Below, in pieces: positions 60,178-64,000 of a stretch of 64,000 nt of DNA (position 1 is its first letter; each line of letters starts with the position of its first letter). The translations under genes and the position numbers were made by a program. Below the pieces are notes generated by a model that saw only the letters and a list, made by a program, of their open reading frames with translations, did not search any database and had not been told where the DNA came from. This DNA comes from Leifsonia sp. 1010. GTDB lineage: Bacteria; Actinomycetota; Actinomycetes; Actinomycetales; Microbacteriaceae. Location of the stretch: contig NZ_JAVDSL010000001.1 of assembly GCF_031455295.1 (NCBI RefSeq), positions 310,001 through 374,000 of the forward strand, given 5' to 3'.

Positions 60178-61082
60178 GCTCCAGCACGATCCAGGTGGAG
60201 CGCCCGACCGCGCCCGCTCCGATGCCACCGGCTCGTCCGCGTCGGCGACGCTCGACCGCGACCATCGTCGCCACGTCCGTGACGTACGCGATCCTGATCG
60301 CGCTGGCGGTCGTGTACATCATGCCGTTCCTCATCCAGCTGGCCACCTCGTTCAAGCCGGACGCCGAGGCGACGGCGAACGCGGTGTCGCTCATCCCGCA
60401 GACGTTCACCACGGCCGCGTACACGAAGCTGTTCGTCAACTCCGACTTCCCGATCTGGTTCGCCAACTCCGCCGTGGTGACCGTGGTCGTCACGCTGGGC
60501 CGGGTGTTCTTCGACTCGCTCGCGGGCTACGCGCTGGCCCGGCTGCATTTCCGTGGACGCACCGTCGTGTTCGCGGCGCTGGTCGCGGTGATGTCCGTGC
60601 CGATGGTCGTGCTCCTCATCCCCAAGTTCCTCGTCATCAACCAGCTGGGCATCTACGACTCGTACACGGGCATGATCCTGCCGCTGCTGACCGACGCAGC
60701 CGGCGTCTTCATCATGAAGAACTTCTTCGAGTCCATCCCGGCGAGCGTCGAGGAGCAGGCCAGGATCGACGGAGCGGGCACGTTCCGCGTGTTCTGGTCG
60801 ATCGTGCTCCCGATGGCCCGGCCGGCCCTCATCACGATCATCATCCTGTCGTTCCAGGGGTCGTGGAACGAGCTGGCGCACTACATCGTCTCGACGCAGA
60901 GCCCCTCGCTGACGACCCTGACGAAGGGGGTCGCCGGGCTGGCCAGCGGTCAGCTGAGCCAGGGCAGTCAGTACCCGCTCAAGCTGGCGGCAGCGGCCAT
61001 CATGACCATCCCCGTCGCGGTGCTGTTCTTCATCTTCCAGCGGCGGATCATGAACTCCAGCGAGGGGGCGGTGAAGGAATGA
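60174..61082 (+). CDS. sugar ABC transporter permease (MalG-like)
   Basis: The protein has 302 residues. Six TM helices are present. The EAA loop reads EEQARIDGAGTFRVFWSIVLPMARP. The N-terminus is Pro/Arg-rich. It pairs with the preceding subunit to form the channel. Its ATG overlaps the previous stop (ATGA). No ATP-binding subunit follows, so a shared MsmK/MalK-type ATPase encoded elsewhere must energise it. Confidence 0.93.
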   Translation: MSSSTIQVERPTAPAPMPPARPRRRRSTATIVATSVTYAILIALAVVYIMPFLIQLATSFKPDAEATANAVSLIPQTFTTAAYTKLFVNSDFPIWFANSAVVTVVVTLGRVFFDSLAGYALARLHFRGRTVVFAALVAVMSVPMVVLLIPKFLVINQLGIYDSYTGMILPLLTDAAGVFIMKNFFESIPASVEEQARIDGAGTFRVFWSIVLPMARPALITIIILSFQGSWNELAHYIVSTQSPSLTTLTKGVAGLASGQLSQGSQYPLKLAAAAIMTIPVAVLFFIFQRRIMNSSEGAVKE

Positions 61083-61822
61083 CAGCACCCGAACCGACCA
61101 TCCTCGCCACCTGCGGCGGGCTGAACGGCGGCGAGTGGACCGACTCGGTGTACGGGCCGCTGCTGCACCATGCCATCGAGCTGGCCGAGGTGCGCGGGCA
61201 CGCCCCGCGCGTCACGCACATCAACACCGCCGGCGGCGACCAGCGCCACGTCGAGGGGGCGGAACTCGAGGCGGCCCGGGCTGCCGGAGTCGAGGCGACG
61301 CATCTCCGGCTCTTCCCCCACCCCAACGTCGCCGACGTGCGCGCGCACCTGTTGTCGCAGGATGTCGTCTGGGTGAGCGGCGGGAGCCTCGTCAACCTCC
61401 TGGCGGTCTGGCGGGGGCACGGCATCGATCGGATCCTGACCGAGGCGTGGCAGCGTGGAGTCGTGCTCGCCGGAGGTTCGGCGGGAGCGCTCTGCTGGCA
61501 CGAGGGCGGAACGACCTCCTCGTACGGGCCCGACATCTCCGCCGTGCGCGACGGGATCGGCCTCGTCCCCGGGTCGCTGGCCGTCCACTACGACTCCGAT
61601 CCACGACGGCGGCCGGCGCACCAGCGCGCTGTGACCGACGGAACACTTCCCGGCGGCTACGCCCTCGATGAAGGCGTAGGGCTGGTCTACCGGGGCCGCA
61701 CGCTGGTGGACATCGTGGCCGAACGCCCCGGCGTCTCCGCCTGGCAACTCACCCGCACCGGCGAGGGCGTCCGCGAGGAACGGCTCGTGCCCCGCCTGCT
61801 CGGCGAGAAGGTAGCCGCATGA
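61079..61822 (+). CDS. peptidase S51-like (dipeptidase E/cyanophycinase fold)
   Basis: The protein has 247 residues. The catalytic serine is in VLAGGSAGALCW, with the substrate-side motif WVSGGSLVNLLAVW and the later DEGVGLVYRG. These are features of the S51 family, in which Ser, His and Glu/Asp form the triad. Known members cleave Asp-X dipeptides, cyanophycin or similar. ATGA overlap on both sides places it in the sugar operon, which is unusual. The substrate is unknown. Confidence 0.8.
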   Translation: MTAPEPTILATCGGLNGGEWTDSVYGPLLHHAIELAEVRGHAPRVTHINTAGGDQRHVEGAELEAARAAGVEATHLRLFPHPNVADVRAHLLSQDVVWVSGGSLVNLLAVWRGHGIDRILTEAWQRGVVLAGGSAGALCWHEGGTTSSYGPDISAVRDGIGLVPGSLAVHYDSDPRRRPAHQRAVTDGTLPGGYALDEGVGLVYRGRTLVDIVAERPGVSAWQLTRTGEGVREERLVPRLLGEKVAA

Positions 61823-63960
61823 CCTCCGACACGGGGACCGACCGCCGCCCGCCCGTCCCCCACGCTTCCGACGCATCCACGCCCACCGACGACCGCACGA
61901 CCGAACACTCCGCCGACGCCCCTTCCGCTCTCGGCAACGATCACGAAGGCACGACCTCCACGATGACCCAGCCCCTCCAGCCGCTCCTCCACGACAGCGT
62001 CGTGGTGCTGACCGCACCCTCCCAGGCCTGGTCGGCCTCCGACGGGCGCATCGACGGGCACGGCATCCACGGCTTCTACCATTCCGATCTCCGGGTGCTC
62101 GATCGGGCCCTCCTCACCGTCGGAGGGGCTGTACCGGAGCACATCGCCACCGCGTCGCCGGATGCCGCAACGGCGGTGTTCACCTCCCTCGCCCGTGGGA
62201 TCGACGATGCGACGGCGGATCCGCGGGTGCGGATCGACCAGCGACGGACGGTCTCTGCCGGGTCGCTCGGCGAGCGCATCATCGTGCGCAATGCTCTGGG
62301 CGACGACCTCCGCACCACCCTCGAAGTCGAACTGCGGGCCGACTTCAGCCCCATGCAGCAGATCAAGGCGGGACTGCCCGGGAGCGAGCACCCCGTGACC
62401 GTCGATCGGGTCGAGGGTGCGGCCGCCCTCCTCGGCAGCGGTCCCGTCACGGCGCGGGTGTCGGCTGAGGGCGCACGCGTGGCCGTCGACGGGCAGAGCG
62501 TCACCCTTCTCTGGAACGTCGACGTGCCGGCACACGGAGAGGCCGTGGTGGAGTGGAGCATCGGCGTCGACGACCCGACCGCGGTCGTGGCGGGCGCCGC
62601 GCCCTCGCGGGAGTGGTCCGCCTTCCACGCCGCCACCGGCGACTCCCGCCTGGCGTCCTGGCTCGACCGCGCTGTCGCCGATCTCCAGTCGCTGCGGATG
62701 TCGACGGTCGAGCACCCCGACGACGTCTTCCTGGCGGCCGGCGCTCCATGGTTCTTCACGCTGTTCGGCCGCGACTCGCTCTGGGCGGCGCGGATGCTGC
62801 TGCCCCTCGGTCACGAGATCGCGGCGTCCACGCTGCGGGTGCTCGCCGCGTACCAGGGCACGGAGACGGTCGCGGAGACCGCGGAGCAGCCGGGCAAGAT
62901 CATGCACGAGCTGCGGCCCGGCGCGCTCGAGATCCCCGGCGAAGGCGTCGTGCTGCCGCCGCTGTACTACGGCACCGTCGACGCGACGGCGCTCTGGATC
63001 TGCCTGCTGCACGACGCCTGGCGCTGGGGCATGCCCCCCGCCGAAGTCGAGGCGCTGCTCCCCCATCTGGACGCCGCTCTGGCGTGGATGCGCGACTACG
63101 GCGACAGCGACGGAGACGGATTCCTCGAGTACATCGACACCACGGGGCACGGCCTCGCCAACCAGGGCTGGAAGGACTCGGGCGACTCGATCCAGTGGCG
63201 TGACGGCACGCTGGCCGACGGCCCCATCGCCCTGTGCGAAGTGCAGGGCTACGCCTACGAGGCCGCCGTCGGCGGCGCCGCACTGCTCGATGCCTTCGGC
63301 CGCCCGGGAGGCGACGCCTGGCGCGGCTGGGCTGCCGACCTGAAGCAGCGCTTCGCCGAGGCCTTCTGGATCGCCGATCCGGCCGGCGCGTACCCCGCGG
63401 TGGCGCTCGACGCGTCGAAGCGGAAGGTCGACACCGTCACGAGCAACATCGGCCACCTGCTCGGGACGGGAATCCTGGATGCCGAGCAGGCTGAGCTGGT
63501 CGCACGACGCCTCGTCTCTCCCGAGCTGTCATCCGGTTACGGCCTGCGCACGATGTCGACGGACTCGGCGGGCTATTGGCCGCTCAGCTACCACGGCGGC
63601 TCCGTCTGGGCGCACGACACGGCCATCGCGATCAGCGGGCTCGCACGCGACGGCTTCCGCGCCGAAGCCGCGCAGCTGTCGGACGGGCTCCTCGCCGCGG
63701 CGGCCGGCTTCGGCTACCGGATGCCGGAGCTGCACTCGGGCGACAGCGCCTCGGAGACCAGCGCGCCCATCCCCTACCCCGCAGCGTGCCGGCCGCAGGC
63801 GTGGTCGGCAGCGGCCGCGGTGGCCGTCCTCAGCGCCCGGCTCGGCCTGCGCGCGGACGCCCCGGAAGGCCGCTTCGTGGTCGACCCGGACGAGACGGCG
63901 GGCGGCATCCAGGTCGAGGGCCTCCGCTTCGCGGGCCGGCCTCGCTCGGTCACCGCCTGA
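61819..63960 (+). CDS. glycogen-debranching-like glucosidase (amylo-alpha-1,6-glucosidase type)
   Basis: The protein has 713 residues. An N-terminal beta-sandwich (about 55-270, GFYHSDLRVLDRALLTVGG) is followed by a six-hairpin (alpha/alpha) domain with WFFTLFGRDSLWAARMLL and MHELRPGALEIPGEG, the GH63/GDE-like catalytic landmarks. Later blocks are NQGWKDSGDSI and GYWPLSYHGGSVWAHDTAIA. It would act on alpha-glucosidic side chains or related oligosaccharides, fitting the transporter upstream. The ATG overlaps the previous stop. The N-terminal 45 residues are disordered (Asp/Thr-rich) with no signal peptide. Confidence 0.85.
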   Translation: MTSDTGTDRRPPVPHASDASTPTDDRTTEHSADAPSALGNDHEGTTSTMTQPLQPLLHDSVVVLTAPSQAWSASDGRIDGHGIHGFYHSDLRVLDRALLTVGGAVPEHIATASPDAATAVFTSLARGIDDATADPRVRIDQRRTVSAGSLGERIIVRNALGDDLRTTLEVELRADFSPMQQIKAGLPGSEHPVTVDRVEGAAALLGSGPVTARVSAEGARVAVDGQSVTLLWNVDVPAHGEAVVEWSIGVDDPTAVVAGAAPSREWSAFHAATGDSRLASWLDRAVADLQSLRMSTVEHPDDVFLAAGAPWFFTLFGRDSLWAARMLLPLGHEIAASTLRVLAAYQGTETVAETAEQPGKIMHELRPGALEIPGEGVVLPPLYYGTVDATALWICLLHDAWRWGMPPAEVEALLPHLDAALAWMRDYGDSDGDGFLEYIDTTGHGLANQGWKDSGDSIQWRDGTLADGPIALCEVQGYAYEAAVGGAALLDAFGRPGGDAWRGWAADLKQRFAEAFWIADPAGAYPAVALDASKRKVDTVTSNIGHLLGTGILDAEQAELVARRLVSPELSSGYGLRTMSTDSAGYWPLSYHGGSVWAHDTAIAISGLARDGFRAEAAQLSDGLLAAAAGFGYRMPELHSGDSASETSAPIPYPAACRPQAWSAAAAVAVLSARLGLRADAPEGRFVVDPDETAGGIQVEGLRFAGRPRSVTA

Positions 63961-63978
63961 CGCGGCGAGTCGCGACCG

Positions 63979-64000
63979 TTACAGCTGCGCCATGATCTGG
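63979..64000 (-). CDS. 3' end of a minus-strand gene (partial)
   Basis: The complement reads ...QIMAQL followed by TAA at 63979. Only seven codons are inside the window, so nothing about function can be said. Convergent with the debranching enzyme. Confidence 0.35.

Overview
This window reads as chromosomal DNA of a high-GC Gram-positive actinobacterium, most likely a member of the Microbacteriaceae (Leifsonia/Microbacterium-like). The evidence is strong GC-biased codon use, frequent GTG/TTG starts, apparent leaderless promoters (TAnnnT about 6-8 bases before the start codon), and lineage-typical families such as DUF7882, DUF6458, Dps with a Lys-rich tail, and a HutH with a Cys-Ser-Gly cofactor tripeptide. 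No rRNA, tRNA, CRISPR array or complete insertion sequence was seen.

Region 1 (1-13.4 kb) is ordinary accessory/core metabolism: small membrane proteins, a PLP decarboxylase, a phosphotransferase, a fatty-acid desaturase, a cold-shock protein, a proline-repeat membrane protein, a succinate-semialdehyde-type dehydrogenase, a short-chain dehydrogenase, a type II NADH dehydrogenase, a thiamine-diphosphate (pyruvate oxidase-like) enzyme, and a MarR regulator divergent from a His-rich protein across a perfect 16-bp palindrome.

Region 2 (13.4-31.3 kb) is the standout. It is a type VII secretion locus of the Firmicutes 'b' architecture (T7SSb/Ess/Yuk), not the mycobacterial ESX type. The core set is EsxA (WXG100), EssA-like, EsaB/YukD, EssB/YukC, EssC/YukB and an EsaA/YueB-like protein. 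The essB-essC genes continue on the minus strand, through 4-bp start/stop overlaps, into a DUF4176 protein, two small alpha-helical LXG-associated partners, an LXG toxin with a glycine-rich membrane-inserting C-terminus, and a polytopic membrane protein that is the best immunity candidate. Beyond these lie two adjacent DUF5085-like proteins, small membrane proteins, a frameshifted gene, a possible Imm61-like immunity protein and unknown genes. The segment is visibly more A/T-rich near its left end, as expected for a variable effector/immunity reservoir.

Region 3 (31.4-37.6 kb) holds a DEAD-box RNA helicase with an Arg-rich repeat tail, a phytoene-dehydrogenase-like FAD oxidoreductase followed by an SRPBCC protein, an Hsp20 under a CIRCE element, Dps and a GNAT acetyltransferase.

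Region 4 (37.6-44.0 kb) is a complete histidine-utilisation cluster: an IclR regulator, hutH, hutU, hutI, and an opposing hutG. Two copies of the same palindrome (GTCTGGGAT-N-CCGGAC) lie about 50-55 bp upstream of hutH and of hutG and suggest common control.

Region 5 (44.0-56.3 kb) contains an RND transporter, a MocR-type regulator divergent from a YczE-like membrane protein, a TipAL-type MerR regulator on a classic 19-bp-spacer promoter, a metallo-beta-lactamase-fold hydrolase, a KimA-like potassium/amino-acid transporter, a PadR regulator overlapping a DUF4097 protein with twin operators, and a monooxygenase-domain membrane protein. A near-identical long hairpin separates two different convergent gene pairs in this part of the window.

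Region 6 (56.4-64.0 kb) is a LacI-regulated carbohydrate uptake operon. It consists of a solute-binding lipoprotein, two permeases, an S51 peptidase-like protein and a glycogen-debranching-like glucosidase, all tightly packed. It has two operators of the LacI type and no ATPase subunit of its own.
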